DNA of 64,000 nt from Azorinus chamasolen (GCA_963576725.1 OY755243.1:72810106-72874105); one strand, 5' to 3'; positions 1-10,862 are shown, counted from the stretch's first letter. The notes: generated by a model from the sequence alone, not told the origin. Translations and numbers: made by a program.

Positions 1-114
1 ACAGTTTTCCACTTTGAGTTCTATAGTTCATTATAACCATTTTGTTCATGAATATTCAGTAGGTATTGAAATTTCAAATAAACATTATCATAGAACAGGG
101 AAAGAGTAAAAAGG
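1..114 (-). mobile_element. family A2 MITE, cut by window edge
   Basis: The end region CAGTAGGTATTGAAATTT...GAACAGGGAAAG matches the right ends of intact A2 copies such as 22222-22471. The hairpin half lies outside the window. Confidence 0.6.
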
Positions 115-176
115 TACGAGTCTACAGTTTTTGTCCTGACCAAAATATCCTCTGTCCATATACCATTATTAAAAAT

Positions 177-281
177 AGAGGAGCTTTCTGCACGACTTTC
201 ACCCTGCATTAAGCTGCCACCTACCTAAAAGAATCTAAATTCTTCTAAGCTAGAATTATGGTTTAGAGAGGTTTTACTGTA
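177..281. mobile_element. family D MITE, right half
   Basis: The GGAGCTTTCTGCACGACTTT arm, the GCATTAAGCTGCCACCT motif and the terminal GAGAGGTTTTACTGTA are present. The left half is missing. Confidence 0.65.
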
Positions 282-294
282 TACCAGCATTACA

Positions 295-361
295 AACTGT
301 GTAGACTGTAGAGGAGCTCTCTGATTAGCATCTGCACTGTTTTATCGTTCAAAACCCTGAC
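295..361. mobile_element. family C hairpin remnant
   Basis: Degenerate arms ACTGTGTAGACTG and CTGCACTGTTTTATC flank a GAGGAGCTC apex. Confidence 0.4.
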
Positions 362-499
362 TGTCCCTTCCTTATTTAATGGGCTCTTTGTGAAACAATA
401 TGGACGGCGGTTCCACTTTGAAAATTCAATATTTGTAAGGCAAGGTTTTTTGTTTGATTATTTGTGATTATATAGATATAGAAGAACCTGTCCTAAGTG

Positions 500-640
500 G
501 CCATTCATTTATTGATTATAGGAGAGTTAAAAAGCAGATGGTTGCTTAATGTAGGACAAAAGTAATGCAGGAGCTTTCTGCATTACTTTTAACCAACCTG
601 CATTTAGCTATCACTTGCTTTACCCATAATTAGGCAATGG
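500..640. mobile_element. degenerate family D hairpin
   Basis: GGTTGCTTAATGTAGGACAAAAGTAATGC pairs with TGCATTACTTTTAACC around the apex. The element ends are not clear. Confidence 0.45.
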
Positions 641-658
641 CCGCTTAACCAAATTTTT

Positions 659-928
659 GCTCCATAAAATTTATTACGCCTTTTCTACGCCTTTCCAAAC
701 AGAGTAGACCCAGATCAGACCTCTCCTGTAGGAGCCCTCTGATCAGGGTCTGCTCTGTTTTTGCTTATGATATAACATCATATGAATATCTACTGTAAAA
801 TTAAATTTCTGCCATGGCCAAAATTTCTTGTTTCCATGGGTCTATTATAACAATTACATGTATGCTTATTAATATTCATGGTCGATACCATTATTTCTTA
901 CATGAATATTCATAGGAAAAGGGTTCTA
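659..928 (-). mobile_element. family A MITE
   Basis: The hairpin CAAACAGAGTAGACCCAGATC / GGTCTGCTCTGTTTTTGC has apex CTCCTGTAGGAG. The right end ATGAATATTCATAGGAAAAGGG is decayed and there is no clean TTAA pair. Confidence 0.65.
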
Positions 929-1277
929 CTGTATTGTGCAGATTCTCATTTTCAGGTTGTGATCATTGAGTTTTATTTATAGGCTTTATGTAGAAACTGT
1001 GTGCTAGTAATTAAAAAGCAACAAAAACTGGGAAATCCCATCAGCATCAAACTTTATTAACGCTTCAATCAATTTATTTCGGAAAGATTTCCAATGAAAC
1101 CAGTTTATACGAATTTGCACCGATAACCATGCCGCAAGCAATTATCGTCAAGATTTATCCACTCATAATCACACCATTACTTAGATGTCTCATTTTAGGG
1201 GTTCAACAAAAAGACCCAGATTCATTGCTGTTTCTATGTATGCTTGATCAGGATCTACTCATTACCTTCTGCAATTC

Positions 1278-1515
1278 TTAACCCTTTCCCTCATACCATA
1301 CACATGTCTTTTTAGTCGCCATTGTAAACAGAGTAGACCCAGATCAGCTGGTTACTGTAGGAACTGTTTGATCAGGGTCTGCTCTGTTTGCTTATGGAAT
1401 TATATAGATCTGATTTTGCAGTTTCTGAAATGACCAAAATGTTCCCTGCTGTCTGATCTGGATCTACTCTGTTTGCAAACGTGTAGAAAGGCATATTTAT
1501 GGAATAAAGGGTTAA
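1278..1515. mobile_element. family A derivative with two hairpin-side ends
   Basis: TTAA flanks at 1278-1281 and 1512-1515. The left part is an A(-) hairpin end. The right part, from about 1441, is an A(+) hairpin end (CTGATCTGGATCTACTCTG then GGCATATTTATGGAATAAAG). It is therefore a rearranged copy with the same side at both ends. Confidence 0.6.
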
Positions 1516-1569
1516 AGTTTTCAAAAAGTACAAAATTTTTGAAAACTATTTGCTTCAATGTCAATCAAT

Positions 1570-1817
1570 TTAACCCTATATCTGTTCAATATTCATGCAA
1601 GAAATAATAGCATCATGAATATTTATTAGCTGTCCTTGTATAATGTAAAAAATTTAAAGGAAGTTTTTGCTTTGACAAAATCTGTAAAATCAGGTTTATA
1701 TGTATATCATATATACGTAAACAGAGCAGATCCTGATCAGACGGCTCCTATAGGAGCCATCTGATCTGGGTCTATCCTGTTTGCAAATGGGTGAAAAAGC
1801 GTTTATGAAAGGGTTAA
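1570..1817 (+). mobile_element. family A MITE, full length
   Basis: TTAA at 1570-1573 and 1814-1817, 248 bp. The hairpin has apex GGCTCCTATAGGAGCC, with arms GTAAACAGAGCAGATCC and GGGTCTATCCTGTTTGC. Confidence 0.85.
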
Positions 1818-1923
1818 CATTTTATGTTATAAAAATGGTGCCAAATGGACTTATTCTAGTCTCAGCTTTACAAACCCATGGAGAGGGGAGATTAATTAGG
1901 GTACCTTTTGAATTTCAAACAAG

Positions 1924-2130
1924 TTAACCCTGAATTGGCAAAATTGGACTATTCCAAAATTCAGACAGGTCAAGTTTACCATGAATGTTCAGCGATTCTT
2001 TTTAAAGAAAAGTGTAAAATCACAATCAGTACAGACCCTGATGAGAGGACTCCGCAAGGAGTCCTCTCATCTGGGTCTACACTGTTTGCAAAGGACATTA
2101 GTGACTTGTTTCCCTTGCACTGAATGGGAA
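1924..2130 (+). mobile_element. family C MITE
   Basis: Starts TTAACCCTGAA. The hairpin CAGACCCTGATGAGAGGACTCC / GGAGTCCTCTCATCTGGGTCT has apex CTCCGCAAGGAG. The right end is decayed. Confidence 0.65.
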
Positions 2131-2755
2131 GACTCACAGTACAGCTTTTATTTGCTTGACTGTTATTTAAAGAGTCATCTGCTTAAAAGAGCAACTTGTC
2201 TGCTAATTTCTTTTTAATGTCATAATTGCCTGCATTTTGGATGGAAGAGGGGAGTTTCCAGTCACATTCGGTTTGGATTCTGATCATCTACTAAGGTAAA
2301 TTGCATATGGCTGGATCTAAACTGCTAACAGAATGCCAGACTGTGATATTACCAGCTACTCAAGGGGATATACATTAATCCTAAAAGAAAATATTGACCT
2401 TCTGGTTTGATACAATGTGGCCAAAATCCATTTATAGTACACACATCCAGAATATATAGACTCTTTACATGCTAAGCATTTGTGTAGTCAGCAAAAGTCA
2501 TCATCTGCTATGATTCTCGGAGTAAATCTTCCTGCCATTTCTTGTCAAATATATATTCAAGGTGTCAAACACTTTGGATCCCAAATTAGGATGTTAAGTT
2601 ACTCAAGGTCCTGATCTGGTTCCAAACTGTTTGCATAAAGGTAACCGCAATTTCCATATTAGCTGGCAAAGAATGAATGTCAGAATATATACAGACCTGC
2701 TATTTTTTCAGTTCTCTGCCTTATCTCAGACTGACAATTTCCGCCTATGTTAAAG

Positions 2756-4581
2756 TTAACCCTTTACTCTATGAATATTTGTGGCAGATTCTACTCATTC
2801 TAGAAATTAATTATGTCTCCCCCCATATTTATATGGGGGAGACATATTGTTTTCGTGAGAGTTGTCTGTCTGTCTGTCTGTCCGTCTGTCCGTCTGTCCG
2901 CACTCACCAAAGGGTAGTTGTGTGACTTTTTCTAACTAGTCGCACAAGTAAAATCATTAACCTGGCCATCTCTTGTGACATTAACCTGGCCATTTCTTGT
3001 GACATTAACCTGGCCAGTTGTGGGACATAGGGTTAGGGTTAGCTTCCAGATCATTCTATTCCAAAGTTAGAGCCAAAAATAGTTCAAGAAAAGATCAAAG
3101 GAAAAAGTCACACAACTACCCATTTGTTAGGATGTCCGTCTGTCTGTCTGTCCGTCTGTCCGTCACACTTTTTGTCCGGACGATAACTTCAATATGCCTG
3201 ATGCCAGTTGATTGAAACTTCATATATGGAAAGAGCATAATGAGAGGAAGTGTCATGCACAAGGTCCATAACTCTGGCTTCACTAATTTAGGAGTTATTG
3301 CCCCTTGTAAAAAAAATAACACTTTTTTGTCCGGACGATAACTCCTATATGGCTCATGCCATTGGATTGAAACTTCATATATGGAAAGATCATGACGAGA
3401 GGAAGTGTCATACACAAGGTCCATAACTCTGGCTTCACTAATAATGGAGTTATTGCCCTTGTAAAAAAAATTCACAATTTTTTGTCCGGACGATAACTCC
3501 TATATGGCTCATGCCATTGGATTGAAACTTCATATATGGAAAGATCATGACAAGAGGAAGTGTCATACACAAGGTCCATAACTCTGGCTTCACTAATAAT
3601 GGAGTTATTGCCCTTGTAATGTTTTTTCATAATTTTTTGTCCGGACGATAACTCCTATATGGCTCATGCCATTGGATTGAAACTTCATACATGGAAAGAT
3701 CATGATAAGAGAAAGTGTCATGCTTAAGGTCCATAACTCTTGTTTCACTAATATTGGAGTTATTGCCCTTTGTTAAAAAATCACAATTTTTTGTCAGGAT
3801 GATAACTCCTATATGGCACATGCCATTGGAGTGAAACTTCATACATGGAAAGATCATGATAAGAGAAAGTGTCATGCATAAGGTCCTTAACTCTGGCTTC
3901 AATAAATTGAGAGTTATTGCCCCTTTTACATTTGTTTAACGCTTTCTTGTCCGGATGATAACTCCTACATGGCTCTTGCCATTGTATTGAAACTTCATAC
4001 ATCGAAAGAGCATGATGAGAGAAAGTGTCATGAACAAGGGCCATAACTCTGGCTTCAATACTTTTGGAGTTATTGCCCTTTGTTACATTTTTTGTCAGAT
4101 CAATAACTCCTGTTCGACTGATGCTATTGGAATGACATTTCATTTATGGAAAGGGCATGATGAAAGTAAGTGTCATGCACAAGGGCCATAGCTCTGGTGT
4201 CAATATTTTTAGAGTTATTAGCTGTTATCATTTTCTTCTTGAAAAATGTGATGTGGAAAGCACATAATTAGGGGAAGTATCAATCATCAAGTCCATAACA
4301 TTTTTAGTGATTTCCCTTTACATATTGTTTTTATTAGAGGGGAGACATCCGTTTTTGTGACAAAAACCTCTAGTTAACTTATTATTTTACATTGTTGTAC
4401 AAACCAAGTGAATATATATACATGTACATAGCTATACCAAACAGTATAGAATCAGATCTGCAGGCATTCTATAAACAAACAGAGAAGGCCCTGATTAGAC
4501 GCCAACTACAGGAACCATCAGATCTAGGTCTACTCTGTTTGCAAAGGCATAAAAAGATGACTCTTTGGAGTGAATGGATAA
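2756..4581 (+). mobile_element. family A MITE split by a satellite element
   Basis: The left part TTAACCCTTTACTCTATGAATATT runs to 2812. The copy resumes at about 4374 and has the hairpin at 4478-4540 (arms ACAGAGAAGGCCCTGATTAG / GATCTAGGTCTACTCTG). The insertion fell in the AT-rich ATTAATTA inner part. Confidence 0.75.
2813..4373 (+). mobile_element. satellite-bearing (HINE-like) element, 155-bp monomers
   Basis: The head is a near-perfect palindrome (TATGTCTCCCCCCATA... at 2811-2845), followed by (GTCTGTCC)n, three 25-bp repeats (ATTAACCTGGCCATCTCTTG type, 2954-3015) and a second GTCCGTC run. Then come about seven monomers that begin TTTGTCCGGACGATAACTCC at 3172, 3326, 3482, 3637, 3791, 3948 and 4092. 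The tail contains GGGGAGACAT, an inverted match to the head. It is nested in a family A copy. The Helentron-like assignment is inference from this architecture. Confidence 0.7.
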
Positions 4582-4650
4582 GTGAAAAAATTATTTATAT
4601 TCGTAAACAAACTGAGTCTGTATACAACACTAAGTAACTGGCTGTAACTC

Positions 4651-4905
4651 GGAGGAATGAAACTCTTTATTCCATAAATATGCCTTTCTGCACCATTGCA
4701 AACAGAGTAGACCTACCGGTAGATCAGACGGCTCCTATAAGAGCCATCTGATCAGGATCTGCTCTGTTTGCAATATGACATAATACAGATATGATTCTAC
4801 GGTTTCTGCCATGGCCAAAATTCCTGTGTCCATGTGCTATAACAGTTAATCTAATTAATATTCATGATTATTGATGTCATGAATATTCATGGAATAAAGG
4901 GTTAA
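4651..4905 (-). mobile_element. family A MITE, near full length
   Basis: Hairpin apex GGCTCCTATAAGAGCC. One arm carries a small ACCGGT-containing insertion (GACCTACCGGTAGATC). The right end is AAAGGGTTAA, TTAA at 4902-4905. Confidence 0.8.
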
Positions 4906-4954
4906 GTGACAATTAAAATAGGTCTAATTCTGGATCTTTGATAGCATAATCAGG

Positions 4955-5149
4955 TTGAAGGAGCTATGATAAGATTCATCTGATCAGGGTTTGCTCTGTT
5001 TGCTTATGAAATTAAAATAGATCTGACACTACAGTTTCTACCAATAGAAAAGAACAATCCTGTGTCTATATACCATTATGAAACTTTAGGTAATAAATAT
5101 TCATGATGTCATTATTTCTTACATGAGTATTTAACAGGGGAAAGGTTAA
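4955..5149 (-). mobile_element. family A MITE, left-truncated
   Basis: Only the right hairpin arm (CTGATCAGGGTTTGCTCTG) remains, then the inner part and the end GGGGAAAGGTTAA. A further short A(-) piece follows at 5190-5272. Confidence 0.65.
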
Positions 5150-5299
5150 CAATCATATAGCCTGGGTTTTGCTGCAGCAGTCATAATTATTATGTTCATT
5201 AGGCCATTATAAAAACACAGCTAATTAGTAGACATTATTTCTTACACAAACATCATTAGATAAAGGGTAATAGAAAATATGATCTCTAGTATTCTGGTT

Positions 5300-5522
5300 A
5301 TAACCCTTTACTTCATATAAATGCCTTTTCACTCCTATAGGAGCCATCTGATCTGGGTTACTGCTCTGTTTGCCAATGGAATTTGAAAGATCTGTTTCTT
5401 AATTTCTAAAATGGCTACAATAACTTCCATCTTTTAATATTTCATTATAACTATTTTGTCCATGAATATTCAGTAGGTATTGAAAATTGGAATAAATATA
5501 GAACAGGGATTAGGGCCCTTAA
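5300..5522 (-). mobile_element. family A2 MITE with half hairpin
   Basis: Left end TAACCCTTTACTTC. The left hairpin arm is deleted up to the apex, so the element reads CTCCTATAGGAGCC directly. The right end at TTAA 5519-5522 is shared with the next element. Confidence 0.7.
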
Positions 5523-5728
5523 CTTATTCCCTTATGTTGGCGCCTAAAAACGTCACTATTTGAAAAGGATTTTAATAAATAGAGCATTTGCTTTAAATCA
5601 TTTATCACAAAGGCTTAAAACTACAAAATTAAAAAAAAATCGTTTTCTCTAGTAAATGCTCCATTTTGGTAGATTTATTATTCAAAGAGGTTGGATCTAA
5701 AAATAGCCTATGAGGGACTCAGGGTTAA
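5519..5728 (-). mobile_element. family B MITE
   Basis: TTAA at both ends. The right half has AGTAAATGCTCC, AAAGAGGTTGGATC and AAAATAGCCTATGAGGG. The hairpin is damaged: its apex was lost between GCATTTGC and ATTTATCAC. Confidence 0.75.
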
Positions 5729-5994
5729 AATGAATTGTAATTTAGGTTAGACAACAAACATTATGTTATCAGCAGAACTGAAAACAGCAAACCTGAAGTT
5801 TTTCCTTGGTGACAAGGAAATTTTATTTGCCCAGTTTCTGAACAAGGGCATAAATTGTGATAAAAATGCTCTTTGGTTGCCAAGTGACTAAAATATCTGT
5901 CTGCATGCATGCACTGCTATTTCAGTCTGCACCATTAGAGAGTCTTTATGACCCATTGCACTATGTGTAATGCTATACTAATACTATACTATTT

Positions 5995-6135
5995 TTAGCA
6001 ACGGACGACACTGTAGAATTAGATCTATATATATATATATATAGTTCCAAAAGCAAACAGAGCAAACCCTGATCAGACAGCTGAAGGTACAGGAGCCATT
6101 TGACCTGAGTCTACTCAGTTTGCAAAGTTGTTAAA
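5995..6135 (+). mobile_element. family A MITE fragment with (TA)n growth
   Basis: The A(+) inner part CTGTAGAATTAGATCTATA is expanded into a TA run, followed by the hairpin (apex damaged: CAGCTGAAGGTACAGGAGCC). Confidence 0.6.
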
Positions 6136-6446
6136 AGATATATAATGTATATAGGAAGTAAAGCTTTATGCTTAGCAACAACCTACCTATACTTATAGAT
6201 CCGGAATTGAACTTCTTTTGAGTTGTATAAATTATATAAGTTAAGAATTACCGTACATACTTAGAAATATTACAATAAACAAGTCCTATGGATTGTAACC
6301 ATTACAGAACCACTCACTCACTCACTATCCGGTTTATTTGTTGATCAGGCCAACAATTAATCCTCTGATGAGGGTGGGGCCTGACCTGTGGGGCCTGACT
6401 GTAACCAGTAGAAAACAATCTGAAAATGACCTAATTTACATCTTGG

Positions 6447-6531
6447 AGCCTCTAGGAGCCCTCTCATCTGGGTCTACACTGTTTGTAAAGAACACTAAGT
6501 GACTAAGTGTTTCCGATACTGAAAGGGTTAT
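6447..6531 (+). mobile_element. family C MITE, right half
   Basis: GGAGCCCTCTCATCTGGGTC then ACACTGTTTGTAAAG and the end CTGAAAGGGTTA. Confidence 0.6.
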
Positions 6532-6721
6532 ACAGTCTAACTGCAGAGATATAAATCAGAATTTAACATCAGCATACATAGTGTTATGACAGCATTAATG
6601 TAACATTTTACAGTAAATTACAGAAACACATCATTTTGTCATCATAATATTTTGATAGTAATAATGTGTTTACCCATCCCCCTTTGAATGTGGGAAATGA
6701 GTGTATCAACATTTGCAAGTA

Positions 6722-6963
6722 CAGGTGAACTCGGATAAGTTCGAACTTTCTGTGACAAACGAAAAGTTTGGTCCTTCCAAAACTTACAATACAGAATTGG
6801 TCTAAAATGTATCGCTATGAAACACATGTGGCAGCTTAATGCAGGTCTAAAGTAGATCTATAAGCTGTGAACTTGAGAAAGTGTCAAGATAAGAAATCGG
6901 ATAACTCGAACTTCTGACTAATTTGTATAGTCCCATGAAGTTTGAGATATCGAAGTGCAGCTG
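6722..6963. mobile_element. second TA-flanked (pogo/Tc1-like) MITE
   Basis: TA flanks at 6720-6721 and 6964-6965. The ends CAGGTGAACTCGGATAAGTT and, inverted, CAGCTGCACTTCGATATCTC form imperfect inverted repeats. The inner GGCAGCTTAATGCAGG is shared with family D. Confidence 0.6.
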
Positions 6964-6965
6964 TA

Positions 6966-7057
6966 GATCAGAGGGCTGTCTGATCAGGGTCTGCACTGCC
7001 TGTCATATTTTAAAATCCTGATTATTCCCTTTCATACTGAATAGACTCTACGTTAAC
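6966..7057 (-). mobile_element. family C MITE, right part
   Basis: Hairpin right arm CTGATCAGGGTCTGCACTG, then TGTCAT...AAAATCCT and GAATAGACTCTACG, typical of C copies. Confidence 0.55.
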
Positions 7058-7231
7058 CCATTCCCTCATAGGCTATTTTTATCTCCTCATTCGACCTGTG
7101 TATAAAGTTGAGTAACTTGTCTTTGTTGCAATAATTTTCTATGAAACTAATTGAGTGGCAGGAGCTGTCTGATCTGGGTCTACTCTGTTTGCAAAGATCT
7201 AGAAAGGCGTATTCATGGAGTAAAAGGTTAA
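7054..7231 (+). mobile_element. chimeric MITE: B left end, A hairpin and right end
   Basis: TTAA at 7054-7057 and 7228-7231. The left end CCCATTCCCTCATAGGCTAT is family B. From CAGGAGCTGTCTGATCTGGG onward it is family A, with the GGCGTATTCATGGAGTAAAA end. The middle is unassigned. Confidence 0.65.
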
Positions 7232-7235
7232 GAAT

Positions 7236-7355
7236 TCATTACTGCATGAATATTAATTTAAGAGGCCTATGTTTTATAATTACAAATAAACAAGGATCTG
7301 TCTGGTCTCAGTGGTCTGAGTCTACTCTGTCTGCAAAGGCATATTTATGGAGTTT
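7236..7355 (+). mobile_element. degenerate family A copy
   Basis: GCATGAATATTAATTTAAG, then GGTCTGAGTCTACTCTGTCTG and GGCATATTTATGGAG. The hairpin left arm is decayed. Confidence 0.5.
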
Positions 7356-7655
7356 TCTTAGGTTGTTAGATAATTAGTACATGTCATGTGATGCAATTAG
7401 TACATGTGATGTAATGATTTGCAAAATCTTTAATCAAAATAGGAGGGGTTAGTTTATTAAATTACTCATAGACTGCAAAAAAAGGTCCTTTGCTTTAGTT
7501 CTCTCTAATAACTTGCTGGGGGTTTTTGTTTCTGTTTTTTTTTTTCAAAATTATGGTCAAAATGGATCCAAACTGCTATTGACCCTTTCAACACTTAATT
7601 TTCAGAGTGGAATAGTCCATAAATGTTTAATTAGAGTCCACTTAGTATGAAATGC

Positions 7656-7947
7656 TTAACTCTTTCAACCTGAGAGACACATGTACTCCTAGAGGAGCCC
7701 TCTGATCTGGGTCTGCACTGTTTGTCATTCAAAATCCTCTAGCAAGTTTGCGACCTTCATACTGAGTGGACTCTATAGTTAAACACTGGGTAATTCCACC
7801 CTGATAATTGATCAAACTTGCTATAAGATTTTGAATGGCAAACAGAGCAGACTCTCCTCAGGCTATTGGCTCCTCTTGGAGCCCTCTGATCTGGGTCTAC
7901 ACTGTTTGCAAATGACATTGCATGCATGTCACGCATTCAAAGGGTAA
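7656..7947. mobile_element. two family C copies back to back
   Basis: A C(-) unit (TTAACTCTTTCAACC... apex CTCCTAGAGGAG) is followed by a C(+) unit (AGACTCTCCTCAGG... GGAGCCCTCTGATCTGGGTC, end GCATTCAAAGGG). They share the GAGTGGACTCTATAG inner stretch. Confidence 0.65.
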
Positions 7948-8090
7948 AGGTTTCCTCACAAATATTTGGCTAACATACTACAGAGTTAATTGATCTTCAT
8001 TAGTCATTCAATTACAATGCTAATTCCACAATGATGTAAACTGTTAATTGATAATGCTATCATATCTTATTAATTATGTAGAACATTAAC

Positions 8091-8180
8091 CCTTTGCAGA
8101 CTGGAGGAATGAGATAATATTTGCAAACAGTTTGGATCCTTTGCAAACAGTTTGGATCCAGATAAGATGTGCAGGAACTT
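8091..8180 (+). mobile_element. family E remnant with a small direct duplication
   Basis: Starts TTAACCCTTTGCAGACTG. TTTGCAAACAGTTTGGATCC is present twice in a row, then AGATAAGATGTGCAGGAAC. Confidence 0.5.
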
Positions 8181-8311
8181 TGTATCTTTATAGTGTCCTA
8201 ATGCATGGTTTGTCATTCTAATGGTGAAATTTTGAAAGGTTTGCTTTTAGACTTGGAGCAGAGGATGCAATGGCACGTGCATTTAACCAATTGTTAAACA
8301 ATCATGACTGC

Positions 8312-8546
8312 TTAACCCATTCCTCCATAGGCTATTTTTAGATGCAACCTCTTTGAATAAATCTACCGAAAAGTAGCATTAACTATAATTATAGAAAAGG
8401 ACAATTTCAGAATCTTGTTGTTTGAAACCATTGTGATAAATAGAGCATTTGCTCCTACAGGAGCAAATGCTCTATTTATCACAATGGTTTCACAAAGTGA
8501 CTTTTACAGAGTCTTCAAAAGTCGCCAATATAAGGGAATGGGTTAA
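8312..8546 (+). mobile_element. family B MITE, full length
   Basis: TTAA at 8312-8315 and 8543-8546, 235 bp. A perfect 68-bp hairpin spans 8424-8491 (GAAACCATTGTGATAAATAG arm, apex GCTCCTACAGGAGC). Confidence 0.9.
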
Positions 8547-8639
8547 ATACCAAACATAAAATGAAATATTCTCTGTTCAAGCTTTTGAGAAACTAATGAC
8601 CAGTTGTCATAGAACTAAGGATCCTTATGAGACATAAGA

Positions 8640-8812
8640 TAACCCTTTACTCCAGAAATATGCCTTTCTACGCCTTTGCAAACAGAGTGGACCCAGATCA
8701 CATGTCTCCTGCAGCAGGAGCTGTCAGATTACCGTCTGTTCTGTTTGCTAATGATACAATATAGATATGATTCTACAGTTTCTGCCATGGTTAGAATTGT
8801 CCATCACTGTTT
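8640..8812 (-). mobile_element. family A MITE, right-truncated
   Basis: AACCCTTTACTCCAG end, hairpin with apex CTCCTGCAGCAGGAG, inner CTACAGTTTCTGCCATGG. It stops where the next B copy begins. Confidence 0.65.
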
Positions 8813-9040
8813 AACCCATTACCTCATAGGCTATTTTTAGACCCAACATCTTTGAATAAATCTACTGAAAAGGAGCATTTACTAAAGAAAAGGAAATTTT
8901 TTAGAATTTTGTAGTTTGAAACCATTGTGATAAATAGAGCATTTGCTCCTATAGGAGCAAATGCTCTATTTATCACAATGGTTTCACAAAGTGACTTTTA
9001 CAGAGTCATCAAAAGTCATCAATATGAGGGAATGGGTTAA
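8811..9040 (+). mobile_element. family B MITE, full length
   Basis: TTAA at 8811-8814 and 9037-9040, 230 bp, with a perfect hairpin around GCTCCTATAGGAGC. It is very similar to the copy at 8312. Confidence 0.9.
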
Positions 9041-9064
9041 AGACAGAATTCATCATGAAAGGGT

Positions 9065-9184
9065 ATAATTTGTGAGAGGATTTTGAATGACAAACAGTGC
9101 AGACCCTGATGAGAGGGCTCTTTTTATGATGGGCATTGGTCTATGTCTACACTGTTTGCACATTTCCTGCATTCAAAAGGTTAA
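9065..9184 (+). mobile_element. family C MITE, partial
   Basis: GACAAACAGTGCAGACCCTG arm and GCATTCAAAAGGTTAA end. The apex is decayed (GGGCTCTTTTTATGATGGGC). Confidence 0.6.
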
Positions 9185-9394
9185 GTTATTCAGCTTCTCA
9201 TATGGATTCAAGCTGCTTGTAACATTTAATGCCATTAAGCTAAGGTTGTGCAAATAGCATAATAAGGGTTGATTAGACAAACAGTTATTTAGTGTGCTCA
9301 GAATTAATGGGTTCATTGTGACGAGGGCCGAAACCTAGCATAGTAACAGTTTGTATGCTGAATAAATAAGGTGGTATAACTAGCCCATCAGTGT

Positions 9395-9649
9395 TTAACC
9401 CTTTCCCTGTTTACTATTCATGTAAAGAATTAAGTGACATCATAAATATTAATTAGATTAATTTTGTAAATGCATATGAACATAGGACATTTTAGTATAT
9501 TATAGGCAGAAATTGTAGAATCTAATCTGTATAATACCATAAGCAAACAGAGCAGACCCTGATTAGATGGCTCCTATAGGAGCCGTCTGATCTGGGTGTA
9601 CTCTGTTTGCAAATGCGTGAAAAGGCGTTTATATGAAGGAAAGGGTTAA
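9395..9649 (+). mobile_element. family A MITE, full length
   Basis: TTAA at 9395-9398 and 9646-9649, 255 bp. Hairpin apex GGCTCCTATAGGAGCC. Confidence 0.88.
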
Positions 9650-9671
9650 CTATAGAGTTTGAAAGTTTTGC

Positions 9672-9920
9672 TGTAACCCTTTACTCCATAAATACGTCTT
9701 TCTTTGGCTTTGCAAACAGTGTGAACCCAGATCAGATGGCTCCTGCAAGAGCCATCTGAACATAGTCTGCTTTGTTTGATTATGAAATAATATAGAAATG
9801 ATTCCATAGTTTCTACTATGGCCAAAAATTTCTGTGTCCATGTGACACTATAAAGGCTAATTGTATTACATGAAATAAGTCATTTTTTCTTTCATGGATA
9901 TTCATGGAGTAAAGGGTTAA
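9672..9920 (-). mobile_element. family A MITE, near full length
   Basis: Start TAACCCTTTACTCC, end GGAGTAAAGGGTTAA. Hairpin apex GGCTCCTGCAAGAGCC. Confidence 0.85.
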
Positions 9921-9930
9921 ATATAATAGG

Positions 9931-10055
9931 GGAATTTGAATGACAAACAATGCAGACCCTGATGAGAGGGCTCCTCTAGGAGCCCTCTGATCTTGGTCTG
10001 CACTGTTTGCAAAAGCTAGTGAGCTCATGGTTTCCCCCGCTTTTAAAAGGTTTCA
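9931..10055 (+). mobile_element. family C MITE, partial
   Basis: GACAAACAATGCAGACCCTG arm, apex GGCTCCTCTAGGAGCC, right arm GGTCTGCACTGTTTGC. Confidence 0.7.
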
Positions 10056-10242
10056 ATGGTGGTATTCAGCATTTATCAGTAAAGAGTTGATAAGATGTCA
10101 CTGTGCAGCCACAGGAGTGGGTGTGGGTCCTGCCCTATATCTGTCCATGAATTAGTAATAATCTTTGTATACACATGAAACACTGTTATTAGCCCATGGT
10201 CTCTATTCAGAATCATCTTACTTATTTTACGTTGAAAAATGT

Positions 10243-10651
10243 TTATCCCTTTACCCTACAGAAACGCCTATTCATGCCTTTGCAAACAGAGTAGACCATG
10301 ATCAGATGGCTCCTAGAGGAGCCCTCTGATAAGCCAGTCTGCTCTTTTTGCTGATAGAAATATATAAATACAGTAAAACCTCTCTATAACGGCCACTAAA
10401 TTGTGTTAACTAGTTGATATTTAGGGCAGATGGCTGCTTAAAGCAATGTGAAAGTAAAACAGAACGCTCCTATAGGAGCTTACTTTCACCTTGCTTTATA
10501 GCATCCTATAGTGTTCTGTTTTACTTTCACCTTGCTTTAAGCAGCCACCTGCCTTTAACACAAAATACTTAATGTAATTTAATGGCCATTATAGAGAGAT
10601 TTTACGGTATGATAATTATAAGAGAGGCATATCAATTAGGTAACGGGTTAA
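10243..10651 (-). mobile_element. family A MITE split by a family D copy
   Basis: Starts TTATCCCTTTACCC, hairpin apex CTCCTAGAGGAG, interrupted at 10369, resumes at 10610 and ends GTAACGGGTTAA. Confidence 0.7.
10371..10607. mobile_element. family D MITE, intact ends
   Basis: CAGTAAAACCTCTCTATAAC and an inverted match at the right end, both flanked by TA. The right hairpin arm (ACTTTCACCTTGCTTTA) is present twice in tandem, so one apex serves two right arms. Confidence 0.85.
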
Positions 10652-10743
10652 GTGATCTTCTTATAATTAGAAGTGTCAGTATAATGTTTAACTTATAAAG
10701 TAACCAGTTATCTTAGGTGATTATAACTCTCCTCTGTTACTTT

Positions 10744-10862
10744 ATTAAACCCTTCTGATGCTATATCTGCATTTGCAAATAGTATAGCCCCATATGATCA
10801 GACAGTTCCTAAAGGAGCTGTCTCATATGGGTCTGCACTTTTGGCCGATATACTTCAGTGGC
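10744..10862. mobile_element. family C/G-like hairpin copy
   Basis: TTAAACCCTTCTGATGC start, hairpin CAGACAGTTCCTAAAGGAGC then CTCATATGGGTCTGCACT. The end is unclear. Confidence 0.5.

Noticed and set aside
3028..3042. Telomere-like GGGTTAGGGTTAG
   Set aside because: Only two units, inside a satellite element head; not an interstitial telomere.
3116..4143. Minus-strand frames with repeated MYEVSIQW-like blocks
   Set aside because: Translation of the 155-bp satellite monomers of a mobile element; no gene.
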